Shown piece after piece: positions 7,628 to 15,558 of a stretch of DNA of 64,000 nt. A model generated the notes under the pieces. That model was not told where the DNA came from. It saw nothing but the letters and a program-made list of their open reading frames with translations, and did not search any database. Location: contig NZ_CP126110.1 of assembly GCF_030123405.1 (NCBI RefSeq), positions 2,790,001-2,854,000 of the forward strand, read 5' to 3'. The position numbers and the translations under genes were made by a program. The DNA comes from Neobacillus sp. WH10. GTDB lineage: Bacteria > Bacillota > Bacilli > Bacillales > Cytobacillaceae. Numbering within the stretch: the stretch's first letter is position 1; every line of letters starts with the position of its first letter.

Positions 7628-10333
7628 TTAAGCTTGTAATTTTTCGCGTAGAACCATTTGCAGAATCCCGCCGTGACGATAGTAATCAATTTCAACTTCA
7701 GAATCGAAACGAACAAGTACTTCGAATTCTTTCTTGTTACCAGCTTCGTCTGTAGCTGTTACTTTTAGAAGGTCACGTGGTTTTACGTTTTCATCTACTT
7801 GGACATCAATTGTTTCTTTACCGGTTAAACCAAGTGTTTCAGCGCTTTCGCCTTCTTTAAATTGAAGTGGAAGTACACCCATTAACACGAGGTTTGAACG
7901 GTGAATTCGTTCAAAGCTTTCAGCAAGAACTGTTTTAATGCCTAAAAGGTTGGTACCTTTTGCAGCCCAGTCACGTGAAGAACCCATTCCGTAATCCTTA
8001 CCAGCAAGAACAATCAGGCCAGTGCCGTTTTCTTTATACTTCATACAAGCATCGTAAATCGATGTTACTTCGCCAGTTGGCCAGTAAGTAGTGAAACCGC
8101 CTTCTGTTCCTGGTGCGATTTGATTACGAATACGAATGTTCGCAAATGTTCCGCGCATCATAACTTCATGGTTACCGCGGCGAGAACCGTAGGAGTTAAA
8201 GTCACGAGGCTGAACGCCTTTTTCAAGCAAGTATTTACCAGCTGGAGTATTTTTACCAATAGCCCCTGCAGGTGAAATATGGTCTGTTGTAACAGAGTCA
8301 CCAAACTTACCAACCACACGAAGTCCTGATAAAGGTTCTACTTTGCCAGGTTCTGGTGATAGGCCTTCAAAGAATGGTGGGTTTGCGATATATGTTGAAT
8401 CTTCATCCCAAGTATATAATGGCTCATTGCTTGTTTTGATTTCATTCCAACGCTGGTTGTCACCGAACACGTTCTCGTATTCTTTACGGAATAGTTCAGG
8501 AGTAACCGTGCGTTTCACAACATCATTAACTTCAGCAGTGGATGGCCAAATATCCTTGAAGAAGACATCGTTGCCGTCTTTATCTTTACCAATTGCTTCA
8601 GAAGCGAAATCAATGTTTACAGTACCAGCAAGTGCGTAAGCAACAACAAGTGGTGGTGAAGCAAGATAGTTTGCTTTTACAAGCGGATGAATTCGTCCTT
8701 CAAAGTTACGGTTACCTGAAAGTACAGAAGTAACTAAAAGATCGTTTTCAGCAATTGTTTTTTCAATTTCTTCTTTTAATGGACCGGAGTTACCGATACA
8801 TGTTGTACATCCATAACCAACTAGGTTGAAGCCGATTTGCTCAAGGTATGGAAGTAATCCTGAATCACGAAGGTATCCAGTTACAACCTTTGATCCTGGT
8901 GCCAAAGAGGTTTTAACAAACTTTGGAACTTCCATTCCTAGTTCAACTGCTTTTTTTGCAACAAGACCTGCACCCACTAAAACATATGGGTTAGAAGTGT
9001 TTGTACAGCTTGTGATTGAAGCGATCGCAACTGCACCTGTTTTAATTTCAGTTTCGTCACCGTTATTAAATTTTACGACAGCTGATTTTTCAAGCTCATC
9101 ACTGCTTAAGCCGAATCCTTGGTTTCCTTGTGGTGCAGAAACAGCTTTCACGAATTCTTGCTTCATTTTAGAAAGTGGAATTAAATCTTGTGGACGCTTT
9201 GGACCAGAAAGATTTGCTTCAATTTCGGTAAGATCAATTTCGATTACATCTGTATAGACTGGTTCGAAAGCTGGATCGAAGAATAGTCCGTTTGCTTTAC
9301 AATATTCTTCAACAACCTTAACTTGCTCTTCTTCACGACCAGTTAGGCGCATGTAGCTTAATGCTTCATCGTCAATTGGGAAGAATCCGCATGTGGCACC
9401 ATATTCAGGAGCCATATTCGCAATTGTTGCACGGTCTGCAAGTGGTAATGTAGAAACCCCTGGTCCAAAATATTCAACGAATTTACCAACAACTCCGTGT
9501 TTACGAAGAACTTGCGTTACTTTAAGTGCAAGGTCAGTTGCAGTGGCACCGTTTGGAAGCTCGCCAATTAGTTTAACCCCTACTACTTCTGGCACTGGGA
9601 AATACGATGGCTGTCCAAGCATTCCTGCTTCTGCTTCAATACCTCCTACGCCCCATCCAAGAACGCCAAGACCGTTAATCATCGTAGTGTGAGAATCAGT
9701 ACCGACTAATGTATCTGGATAAGCCTCTAATTCACCGTCAGTTTCAGCAACATGAACAACGTCCGCTAAATACTCAAGGTTAACTTGGTGGACAATCCCG
9801 GTCGCAGGTGGAACAGCACGATAGTTATTAAATGATTTCTGAGCCCAGCTTAAAAACTGGTAACGTTCAGCATTACGTTCAAATTCATAATCCATATTGA
9901 TTTTTAAGGAATCCGCAGAACCGTAAGCATCAACTTGTACGGAGTGGTCAATAACAAGATCGACCGTTTTCTCTGGATTTATTTTATCTGGATCTCCGCC
10001 AAGGTCAGCCATAGCTTTTCTTAAGGAAGCAAGGTCGACAACTGCTGGAACTCCAGTAAAGTCTTGCAGGATAACACGAGCTGGTTTAAATGGAACGTCT
10101 ACTTCTTTAATCTCATCTGTTCCCCATTTTGCTAAGTTTTCAACATGCTCTTTTGAGATTACACGCCCATCATATTGGCGAAGTACTGATTCAAGTAAGA
10201 CTTTTACAGAATATGGCAATTTAGATACTTTGCCAATACCTGTTTCTTCAAGTGCACTTAAGCGGTAATAGTGGTAGCGTTTACCGTTTGCTTCAAAGGA
10301 AGCACGTGCGTTAAATACATCATTTTTAACCAT
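7628..10333 (-). CDS. citB: Aconitate hydratase (aconitase A)
   Basis: 901 residues. It interconverts citrate and isocitrate in the TCA cycle; in Bacillus it also binds RNA as an iron-responsive regulator. The [4Fe-4S] ligands are in [11 protein letters not shown] and [12 protein letters not shown], the substrate loop is [11 protein letters not shown], and [12 protein letters not shown] and the C-terminal swivelling domain are intact. Length and sequence agree closely with B. subtilis CitB. The start was set at 10333 (MVKNDVF) because GAGGGGG lies 10 nt upstream; the in-frame ATG six codons earlier overlaps that site. sspO is divergent. An ATAAG-N5-CTTAT dyad upstream suggests CcpC-type control. 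Confidence 0.97.
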   Translation of the reverse strand: MVKNDVFNARASFEANGKRYHYYRLSALEETGIGKVSKLPYSVKVLLESVLRQYDGRVISKEHVENLAKWGTDEIKEVDVPFKPARVILQDFTGVPAVVDLASLRKAMADLGGDPDKINPEKTVDLVIDHSVQVDAYGSADSLKINMDYEFERNAERYQFLSWAQKSFNNYRAVPPATGIVHQVNLEYLADVVHVAETDGELEAYPDTLVGTDSHTTMINGLGVLGWGVGGIEAEAGMLGQPSYFPVPEVVGVKLIGELPNGATATDLALKVTQVLRKHGVVGKFVEYFGPGVSTLPLADRATIANMAPEYGATCGFFPIDDEALSYMRLTGREEEQVKVVEEYCKANGLFFDPAFEPVYTDVIEIDLTEIEANLSGPKRPQDLIPLSKMKQEFVKAVSAPQGNQGFGLSSDELEKSAVVKFNNGDETEIKTGAVAIASITSCTNTSNPYVLVGAGLVAKKAVELGMEVPKFVKTSLAPGSKVVTGYLRDSGLLPYLEQIGFNLVGYGCTTCIGNSGPLKEEIEKTIAENDLLVTSVLSGNRNFEGRIHPLVKANYLASPPLVVAYALAGTVNIDFASEAIGKDKDGNDVFFKDIWPSTAEVNDVVKRTVTPELFRKEYENVFGDNQRWNEIKTSNEPLYTWDEDSTYIANPPFFEGLSPEPGKVEPLSGLRVVGKFGDSVTTDHISPAGAIGKNTPAGKYLLEKGVQPRDFNSYGSRRGNHEVMMRGTFANIRIRNQIAPGTEGGFTTYWPTGEVTSIYDACMKYKENGTGLIVLAGKDYGMGSSRDWAAKGTNLLGIKTVLAESFERIHRSNLVLMGVLPLQFKEGESAETLGLTGKETIDVQVDENVKPRDLLKVTATDEAGNKKEFEVLVRFDSEVEIDYYRHGGILQMVLREKLQA

Positions 10334-10494
10334 TTGTAAAAACCCCCTCATTCGTAATAAAACAGTGAAACTTCAATTAGAATTAACGAAAAATCGAAAA
10401 GTTTGAATTTTCCCATCCAACTGCACTTTTCTCACAATTCTAATCTTAATACAACGTTTTACATAAGTAAATAACAAGAAAGTTATTGTGATTG

Positions 10495-10509
10495 ATAAGT
10501 TTTTCTTAT
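10495..10509. promoter_or_regulatory. Candidate CcpC-type operator upstream of citB
   Basis: ATAAG-TTTTT-CTTAT is a dyad of the ATAA/TTAT kind that CcpC (LysR type, citrate-responsive) binds at citB and citZ in B. subtilis. It lies about 160 bp upstream of the citB start in the divergent citB-sspO region. Assignment is by motif and position only. Confidence 0.4.
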
Positions 10510-10675
10510 GTTTTTTATGTAATTTGTTCGGAATATTATGAAAATCGCCTTAACACTAGAATGAAATGAGTTCAGGGAAAAATTCTCATCTTCCTTTTTA
10601 TTATCTCAAAAAACTTTTTCATTGTCATTTTTAAAGATACAAAGGAAATAGTAACAGTATCGGGAGGTGAATGAA

Positions 10676-10828
10676 ATGGTAAAACGAAAATCTAATCATG
10701 TAATTTCAAGGATGAATGCTGCTAAAGGCCAAGGAAAAGGAGCCGGTTTCAACGAGGAATTAGCAAGTGAACCGGAATTATCAGCAAAAGAGAGAATGAA
10801 CAATAAAAAGCGCAAGAAAAATCAATAA
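10676..10828 (+). CDS. sspO: SspO, acid-soluble spore protein O
   Basis: 50 residues: [20 protein letters not shown], then [30 protein letters not shown]. The MVKRK-NHVI-MN-AK-QGKGAG block and the NNKKRKKNQ tail are diagnostic for SspO (earlier CotK), a minor SASP of the spore core. The ribosome binding site GGGAGGTGA lies 4 nt before the ATG. It diverges from citB as in B. subtilis. In B. subtilis sspO and sspP form one unit; here two structured repeats and an opposite-strand gene separate them. Confidence 0.93.
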   Translation: MVKRKSNHVISRMNAAKGQGKGAGFNEELASEPELSAKERMNNKKRKKNQ

Positions 10829-10829
10829 A

Positions 10830-10984
10830 GTGAAACTTCAATCAGTGGGGGTTTTTTCCATCCCCCACTGATTGTTAGTCCCGTTCTACTGTCTCTAATA
10901 TCAAGGCTATCGCCTTGATATTAGAGACAATACGAACCCGATTGGTTCAACTAAGCCGATGAAAAGCACATCGGCAAGTTTCAC
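10830..10984. repeat. 155-nt four-way cloverleaf-like inverted-repeat element
   Basis: The ends GTGAAACTT (10830-10838) and AAGTTTCAC (10976-10984) pair perfectly. Inside are three hairpins: CAATCAGTGGGGG with CCCCCACTGATTG, the 17-bp perfect GTCTCTAATATCAAGGC / GCCTTGATATTAGAGAC (10891-10928), and GCCGATG/CATCGGC (10955-10975). It begins 1 bp after the sspO stop. A GTGAAACTTCAATTAG fragment also occurs near 10361 on the other side of sspO. It resembles small mobile structured repeats of Bacillus (bcr-like in size); whether it is transcribed is unknown. Confidence 0.7.
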
Positions 10985-11001
10985 TTTATCTCACCAATCG
11001 A

Positions 11002-11085
11002 GCATTTACGGGCAGTTGATCCCCACTTATCCTTTTTAGTTCCCTGTACGTCTTAAAGTGGTGGATCTTACCTGCCCGTTAATGC
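11002..11085. repeat. Second structured palindromic element
   Basis: GCATT-ACGGGCAG pairs with CTGCCCGT-AATGC, and an inner arm GATCC-CACTT pairs with AAGTGG-GGATC around a 20-nt loop. It follows the cloverleaf element with 17 bp between. No ORF is inside. It could be part of the same repeat or an independent extragenic palindrome. Confidence 0.55.
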
Positions 11086-11093
11086 GGGATAAA

Positions 11094-11132
11094 AAACAGG
11101 AAGGGAATCCGAAATGGGTTCCCTTCCTGTTT
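11094..11132 (-). terminator. Terminator of the 89-residue gene
   Basis: AAACAGGAAGGGAA and TTCCCTTCCTGTTT form a 14-bp stem with a short loop; T-rich sequence follows on the minus strand. It ends 4 bp from the stop codon. Confidence 0.85.
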
Positions 11133-11135
11133 ATA

Positions 11136-11405
11136 CTATTCCGCCTGATTTACTTCTGAAACGATATTTTGCAAATCCTGTTGGAAACGTTCTAATTGTG
11201 CTCGTTGCTGTTCTGATGCGACTTCAAGAGCATTTTCTATTTGCTGATACGCTTCATTTACTTCGTTCTTTAAATGCTTTAATTGATGACCATAACTGGC
11301 ACTATCACTTATAATTGTCGCAAAAAGACCTTGTGCTTCCTCATATCCTTGTTGTGCAGCCTGGAAAGCCTGTTGTTTGTCCTTGTTGTAAGGCAATTTT
11401 TTCAT
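11136..11405 (-). CDS. Small helical protein of unknown function
   Basis: 89 residues, hydrophilic and Gln/Glu rich, predicted mostly alpha-helical or coiled coil (AFQAAQQGYEEAQG and IENALEVASEQQRAQLERFQ). There is no signal peptide, Cys or membrane segment. The SEQQRAQLERFQQDLQ stretch is loosely like the C-terminal half of the DUF2524 (YtzC) family, but I cannot confirm membership. A GAAGGAGTGAG ribosome binding site precedes the ATG, and a strong terminator follows. It lies between sspO and sspP on the opposite strand. A sporulation link is suggested only by the neighbours. Confidence 0.75.
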   Translation of the reverse strand: MKKLPYNKDKQQAFQAAQQGYEEAQGLFATIISDSASYGHQLKHLKNEVNEAYQQIENALEVASEQQRAQLERFQQDLQNIVSEVNQAE

Positions 11406-11519
11406 GATTTATCTCACTCCTTCATTTTATATACCCTTTAAATTGCTCAGATCAGAAAAAAATATTCGGGCATAAAAAGAATTATTGATTGCATCCTAAT
11501 GAATGAGGAGGGATAAAAC

Positions 11520-11657
11520 ATGAACAAAAACGATGGAAAAGATATGCGGAAAAATGCACAAAAGCAGTCTGGCCAGCCTGTACCATTGAGCGGTTCTCAT
11601 AAAGTAAAGAATAACAATCATTCAAGAGCGAAACACAACTCACATCATGATATGTAA
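11520..11657 (+). CDS. sspP: SspP, acid-soluble spore protein P
   Basis: 45 residues beginning [20 protein letters not shown] and ending [11 protein letters not shown]. The NKND-KDMRKNA block, QP-PLSGS-KVKN and the terminal H-D-M match SspP (earlier CotL). It is a minor SASP of the forespore. A strong GAGGAGGGA ribosome binding site lies 7 nt upstream. It is transcribed toward selA and shares the bidirectional terminator at 11749-11781. Confidence 0.92.
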   Translation: MNKNDGKDMRKNAQKQSGQPVPLSGSHKVKNNNHSRAKHNSHHDM

Positions 11658-11748
11658 AAGGAAAACACTATGTAAAAATACATTAGTCTCTAGTCGTAGC
11701 AGCTTTTTAATTCTCAAAGTCCAAACCATTAATTTTTCATAATAGAGA

Positions 11749-11781
11749 CATAAACCCCTCTTGCATTATGAGGGGTTTATG
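11749..11781. terminator. Hairpin overlapping the selA stop, probable bidirectional terminator
   Basis: CATAAACCCCTC and GAGGGGTTTATG form a 12-bp perfect stem that overlaps the selA stop codon at 11766. It lies between convergent sspP and selA. T tracts are short, so strength is uncertain. Confidence 0.6.
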
Positions 11782-13181
11782 TTTTGTAATGCTTCAAGTA
11801 AGATATCTTCTTCTTCTGGAGTCACCGTTCTTAGATCAAGGAGAAATTCATCTTTTTGAATCCGTGCGATGATCGCTGGCTTCGATTCTGTTCGAAGTTT
11901 TCTTGCTAGCTGCTCTGCAGTAAGGGACTCGTGTTTTAAAGCAATGACCATAGTTGGGAGCAGGACATCAGGCATTGTTCCCCCGCCCACTTGGCTTGCA
12001 TCTTGAAAAACTTTTGCCTGAAATCTATTTGTCCTTTGTAACAACTTTGTAACAAATGCTTTCGACCTTTCGTCTAATTCATTAAGAGAAACTAACAAAT
12101 CACGGATTGTTGGAATATTTCTCATTGCTGTTTCACTGCGTGCATAATCGATTAATGTACCCTCAAGTGCAGCTAACGTCATTTTATCAACCCGAACAAC
12201 TCTTGCTAACTGGTGTTTTTTTAATCGGTCAATTACACATTTTTTTCCGACGATAATCCCTGCCTGTGGTCCGCCTAAAAGCTTGTCTCCACTAAAGGTA
12301 ACTACATCTGCTCCTAATTCAATGACCTCTTTCACGACCGGTTCCTCACCAATTCCATGCTTACGGAAGTCATAGAGTACTCCACTGCCAAGGTCTTCGT
12401 AAAAAACAACACCCTCTAACCTTTTTGTTAATTCTATCAGTTCTTCCGTTTCGACAGATTTTGTAAATCCGACTACTTTAAAGTTACTTGTGTGGACCTT
12501 CATCACAATTGCGGTTTCAGCAGAAACAGCATTCTCGTAATCGTAAAGATGTGTTTTATTGGTTGTTCCTACTTCTTTAAGTAAGGCTCCACTTTCTTCC
12601 ATAATGGAAGAGATACGGAACGAGCCGCCGATTTCAACAAGCTGTCCCCTAGAAACAATAACCTCTTTATTTTTTGCAAGTGCCCTTAATACAAGATAAA
12701 CGGCGGATGCATTATTATTAACGACCATAGCTGCTTCAGCACCGGTAATGTCTTTCAGAAGTGTTTCAACATGACTATGGCGTGAACCGCGTTCCCCTTC
12801 ATTTAGTTTGTATTCAAGATTTGAATAATTGTGCGCCGTTTCTACCACATGGCGAATCGCTTTCTTGCTTAATCTCGCCCTTCCAAGATTTGTATGTAAT
12901 ATTGTACCCGTTGCATTAATTACTTTTTCAATCGTATAAGATAATTGTTTTTTTACTTTTACTTTCATAGTAGTAAATAATTCATCAATAAATTGGGTTG
13001 TTCCAGGAATAGCTCCCTGCCATTGATCGTTTATGATGGAATACCTAATTTGCTCAAGGGTATTTTTTAATTGCTTTGTAAGCTGAGAATGATCGAGCTG
13101 ACTTTCATTAAGAAGATCTAAAAATTCTCCATGATTTTGAAGTTCATGGACTGCTGGGATTGAACGTAACCATTCTTTCAC
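11766..13181 (-). CDS. selA: SelA, L-seryl-tRNA(Sec) selenium transferase
   Basis: 471 residues, full family length. PLP-dependent fold-type I enzyme that converts Ser-tRNA(Sec) to Sec-tRNA(Sec) with selenophosphate. Motifs are INATGTILHTNLGRARL, ANN-like VNNNASAVYLVL, RGQLVEIGGSFRIS, and the PLP-lysine region VTFSGDKLLGGPQAGIIVG near residue 293. The N-terminal tRNA-binding helical domain (1-70) is present. Its presence means the cell can make selenocysteine, and the UGA-containing Rdx and selD genes within 3 kb confirm use. cotM and a short repeat lie upstream. No selB is adjacent. Nothing in the sequence looks degraded. Confidence 0.95.
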   Translation of the reverse strand: MKEWLRSIPAVHELQNHGEFLDLLNESQLDHSQLTKQLKNTLEQIRYSIINDQWQGAIPGTTQFIDELFTTMKVKVKKQLSYTIEKVINATGTILHTNLGRARLSKKAIRHVVETAHNYSNLEYKLNEGERGSRHSHVETLLKDITGAEAAMVVNNNASAVYLVLRALAKNKEVIVSRGQLVEIGGSFRISSIMEESGALLKEVGTTNKTHLYDYENAVSAETAIVMKVHTSNFKVVGFTKSVETEELIELTKRLEGVVFYEDLGSGVLYDFRKHGIGEEPVVKEVIELGADVVTFSGDKLLGGPQAGIIVGKKCVIDRLKKHQLARVVRVDKMTLAALEGTLIDYARSETAMRNIPTIRDLLVSLNELDERSKAFVTKLLQRTNRFQAKVFQDASQVGGGTMPDVLLPTMVIALKHESLTAEQLARKLRTESKPAIIARIQKDEFLLDLRTVTPEEEDILLEALQNINPS

Positions 13182-13216
13182 GATAAAAACTCCTTCACAA
13201 ATCCTTCTTTTAGACG

Positions 13217-13305
13217 CTAGAAAGTATTTCTATACTATCAGGCATAAGTGCAACTACGCCTCTTTCATCACCTTCAGGGCTCGCCAGTCGCAAGTTTTCC
13301 TCACT
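13217..13305 (+). repeat. Short interspersed repeat, copy 2
   Basis: Contains GCATAAGTGCAACTACGCCT and GGGCTCGCCAGTCG, the same blocks as copy 1 but more diverged, with the terminal palindrome damaged (CGCCAGTCGCAAG). It lies between selA and cotM in the same orientation as copy 1. Confidence 0.75.
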
Positions 13306-13374
13306 TATTATATCACAGGAGTTTCACGTTTTTAGTCTGGTTGAATAAAATGAACCGAGCAAGGGGGATAGGAA

Positions 13375-13770
13375 ATGACAAAAAAGAAACAACAGCAGAA
13401 TCAATCCTTTGATTTTGATTTAGTGGAAAAATGGCTGGAGAATTATTTTTTGGACCCGCTTACATCCTATTATGACCAAACTCAATTCCAAATCGATCTT
13501 TATGAGACTGAAAAGGAATGGATTGTCGAGGCTATTTTAAATGAATTTGAAGCTTCAGAAATAAAGGTATATATAGAAGAAACAATATTAATGATTTCTG
13601 CTTGCAAATCCCCCCCTTCTGCTATATTAAAAAAGAGCCGTTCGATTGAATTCCCTTTTCTCGTTACGAGACAAGAAGTATCCGCATCATTCACAAATGG
13701 AATATTAGAGGTTTTAATATCTAAGACTGAAAATGGATTAGGAAAAAACAGATTTATTACCCTGCCTTAA
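13375..13770 (+). CDS. cotM: CotM-like spore coat protein, Hsp20 family
   Basis: 131 residues. It opens with a Gln/Asn stretch, then FDFDLVEKWLENYFLDPLTSYYDQ, close to the B. subtilis CotM opening (DSMDEWLRQFFEDPFAWYDE), and continues with an alpha-crystallin-type beta domain (QIDLYETEKEWIVEAIL to ILEVLISK). CotM is an outer coat protein made in the mother cell under SigK and cross-linked late. The position near sspP/sspO/citB repeats the B. subtilis order. A GGGGGATAGGAA site precedes the ATG. It is flanked by inverted copies of the short interspersed repeat and sits between selA and the other selenium genes. Confidence 0.82.
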   Translation: MTKKKQQQNQSFDFDLVEKWLENYFLDPLTSYYDQTQFQIDLYETEKEWIVEAILNEFEASEIKVYIEETILMISACKSPPSAILKKSRSIEFPFLVTRQEVSASFTNGILEVLISKTENGLGKNRFITLP

Positions 13771-13825
13771 GTTCAATTTAAGGTGTAATTTTTAATATCC
13801 AGTTAACATAAAAATGTTACCGATA

Positions 13826-13897
13826 AAGAAAACTCGCCGATTGGCGAGCCCCTAAGGGCGAAGACAGAGGCGTAGTTGCACTTATACTTTCCTTAGC
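13826..13897 (-). repeat. Short interspersed repeat, copy 3 (inverted)
   Basis: Reverse complement of copy 1 over about 65 bp: ACTCGCCGATTGGCGAG, CCCCTAAGGGCGAAGACAGA, GGCGTAGTTGCACTTAT. It is nearly identical to copy 1 and lies on the other side of cotM from copy 2, so cotM is bracketed by inverted copies. Confidence 0.8.
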
Positions 13898-13905
13898 CAA
13901 TATAA

Positions 13906-13935
13906 AACCCTCATAACTATACGCTATGAGGGTTT
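13906..13935 (-). terminator. Terminator after the Rdx selenoprotein gene
   Basis: AAACCCTCATA and TATGAGGGTTT pair around a 9-nt loop, 4 bp past the stop codon. A/T tracts on both sides allow use by cotM as well. Confidence 0.85.
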
Positions 13936-13938
13936 CTT

Positions 13939-14178
13939 CTATTTTGACTCAATAATTTTAATCATCTCTTCTGCATCTGGAAAAATACCTGTATCAAGCT
14001 TTGAATAGATCTTTTCCCCATCGACCGTCAATTCGAATGCACCGCCTGAACTAGGAATAAGTTCTAGCTTTTGAATGTTTCGATTAAAATGGTTAAACAA
14101 TTTTTCCGCGAACCTCGCGGCTTTTGGTGAGTAGTTTCATTGCATGCAAAATTCGATCACTACATGGTAAGTCTTCAT
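13939..14178 (-). CDS. SelT/SelW/SelH (Rdx) family selenoprotein, UGA-encoded Sec
   Basis: 80 codons reading MKTYHVVIEFCMQ-U-NYSPK, then AARFAEKLFNHFNRN and GGAFELTVDGEKIYSKL, ending before TAG. Codon 14 is TGA (14137-14139) and completes the thioredoxin-like redox motif C-M-Q-U of the Rdx family. The frame continues uninterrupted for 65 more codons with conserved Rdx features (SGGAFEV-like strand, GEKIYSKL-TG-FP-AEEM). GTTTTAGGAGGATTTT gives a strong ribosome binding site. A GC-rich hairpin 16 nt after TGA serves as candidate bSECIS. The protein is a small cytoplasmic redox protein whose partner is unknown in bacteria. A stop-at-TGA caller would miss it entirely. selA and selD in the neighbourhood support Sec decoding. 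Confidence 0.93.
14106..14139 (-). promoter_or_regulatory. Candidate bSECIS of the Rdx gene
   Basis: Directly after TGA (14137-14139) the minus strand has 16 nt and then CCGCGA-GGT-TCGCGG, a 6-bp GC-rich stem with a loop containing G and U. Bacterial SECIS elements sit 16-37 nt after UGA with a guanine in a small apical loop, bound by SelB. Position, stem and loop all fit. Confidence 0.8.
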
Positions 14179-14315
14179 AAAATCCTCCTAAAACAATTTT
14201 TTTAACATTCAGATTGTAAAAACATTTTAACCTATCCCCTATTATTCCGCAATTGTTCATCATGATTAGTGCGGATAATAAATGAAAGAGTTATACTAAT
14301 AAAATGGAGGTGGAC

Positions 14316-15371
14316 ATGTTGAGTGAAAAAGAAAAAATTCGCCTGACTTCTTTATCAACAAAAGCTGGTTGAGGCTGCAAAATTGGTCCAGAGGACCTGG
14401 CGCAAGTTTTGCGTCTATTACCTAAACAAGAACCTGTTCCCGAATTATTAGTGGGACTTGATACATCTGATGATGCCGGGGTATATCGTTTAACCGACTC
14501 CATCGCATTAATTCAAACCGTTGACTATTTCACCCCAATAGTAGATGACCCCTATATGTTTGGTCAAATCACAGCTGCAAATGCGTTAAGTGATGTCTAC
14601 GCAATGGGCGGGGAACCGAAAACCGTATTGAATATTGTCGGCTACCCGATTAAAAAGCTCGGTGCAGAGATGCTTTCCGAAATCCTTCGCGGTGCCGCTG
14701 ATAAAGTAAAGGAAGCGGGAGCAATAACGGTTGGCGGTCATTCAATTGATGATCAAGAGCCAAAATTTGGCCTATCAGTTACAGGTATTGTACATCCTGA
14801 CAAGGTATGGAAAAATGTTGGCGCAAACCCTGGTGATGTTCTTGTATTGACAAAACCGATTGGTGTGGGAATCATTACTACAGGGATAAAAAGATGTGCG
14901 GTAACCCCTTTACAGGAACAAGTGGTGACCGAAACGATGGCGATGCTCAATAAAACAGCTGCAGAAGTGTTAATGAATTATCAGCCACATTCTGTTACTG
15001 ATGTAACCGGGTTTGGGTTACTTGGCCATGGCAGTGAAATGGCGCGTGGTAGTGATGTGAGTTTTGAATTTTCCTTTAGTCAAGTTCCCATTCTTGAGGG
15101 AGCAGTTGAACTAGCAAGAGATGGTGTGGTTCCTGGAGGATCTAAGTCCAATCATGAATGGTTAAGTGATGACGTCGTTTATGAAGGCATTGTTCCTGAA
15201 GAACAGCTTGTCCTTTGTGATGCCATTACCTCTGGTGGTCTTCTTATTTCAATTAGTGAAGAACATGCTGCTGAGTATGTCGATAAGCTCAAATCTAAGG
15301 GATTAACTCATGCTGCAATTATTGGCAAGGTGACTGAGAAAAAGGATAAACTTATTTATGTTAAGCGATGA
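14316..15371 (+). CDS. selD: SelD, selenide-water dikinase, itself a selenoprotein
   Basis: 351 residues including Sec at codon 19 (TGA at 14370-14372). The frame begins MLSEKEKIRLTSLSTKAG-U-GCKIGPEDL; E. coli SelD has GAG-C-GCKI at this place, so Sec replaces the catalytic Cys17, and the following Lys is retained. Later motifs are GLDTSDDAGVYRL, DPYMFGQITAANALSDVYAMGG, GGHSIDDQEPKFG, VTDVTGFGLLGH and TSGGLLI. The enzyme makes selenophosphate from selenide and ATP for SelA. GGAGG stands 5 nt before ATG 14316; TTG at 14319 is possible. Calling the start at 14409 would delete the active site. Confidence 0.94.
14370..14412 (+). promoter_or_regulatory. Candidate bSECIS of selD
   Basis: After TGA the sequence GCAAAA (14377-14382) pairs with TTTTGC (14407-14412), and inside it GGTCC-AGA-GGACC forms the apical stem, with the loop about 18 nt from TGA. 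Distance and shape fit a bacterial SECIS. The loop lacks a G-U as clear as that of the Rdx hairpin. Confidence 0.7.
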
Positions 15372-15410
15372 CAGCGAGGCCTTCTTGAGCTTCGCTGTTT
15401 AATTTTTTTT
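15371..15410 (+). terminator. Terminator after selD
   Basis: ACAGCGA and TCGCTGT pair (with GC extension inside), followed by TTTAATTTTTTTT. It starts at the selD stop. Confidence 0.85.
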
Positions 15411-15520
15411 ATTATGAAATGGAAAAACAGACATAAACCGGAGCCAATGCCGGAAAAAAACCAAAACCTTTTGAAAATGAACGAAAAAATTCCTGAAAAT
15501 GAGACATTGTTCCTTTTATG

Positions 15521-15551
15521 AAAAAATCCTGAACCATTTTGGCTCAGGATT
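15521..15551 (-). terminator. Terminator after tdh
   Basis: ATCCTGA and TCAGGAT form the stem; TTTTTT follows on the minus strand. It closes the kbl-tdh operon. Confidence 0.85.
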
Positions 15552-15558
15552 CAGGCAT

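Noticed and set aside
13182..14315. tRNA-Sec (selC) or selB next to the other sel genes
   Set aside because: No cloverleaf with a long variable arm and no elongation-factor GTP-binding motif is present in or near the cluster.
15414..15521. 35-codon ORF after selD (MKWKNRHKPEPMPEKN...)
   Set aside because: It begins in the T tract of the selD terminator, has no ribosome binding site and no recognisable relative.
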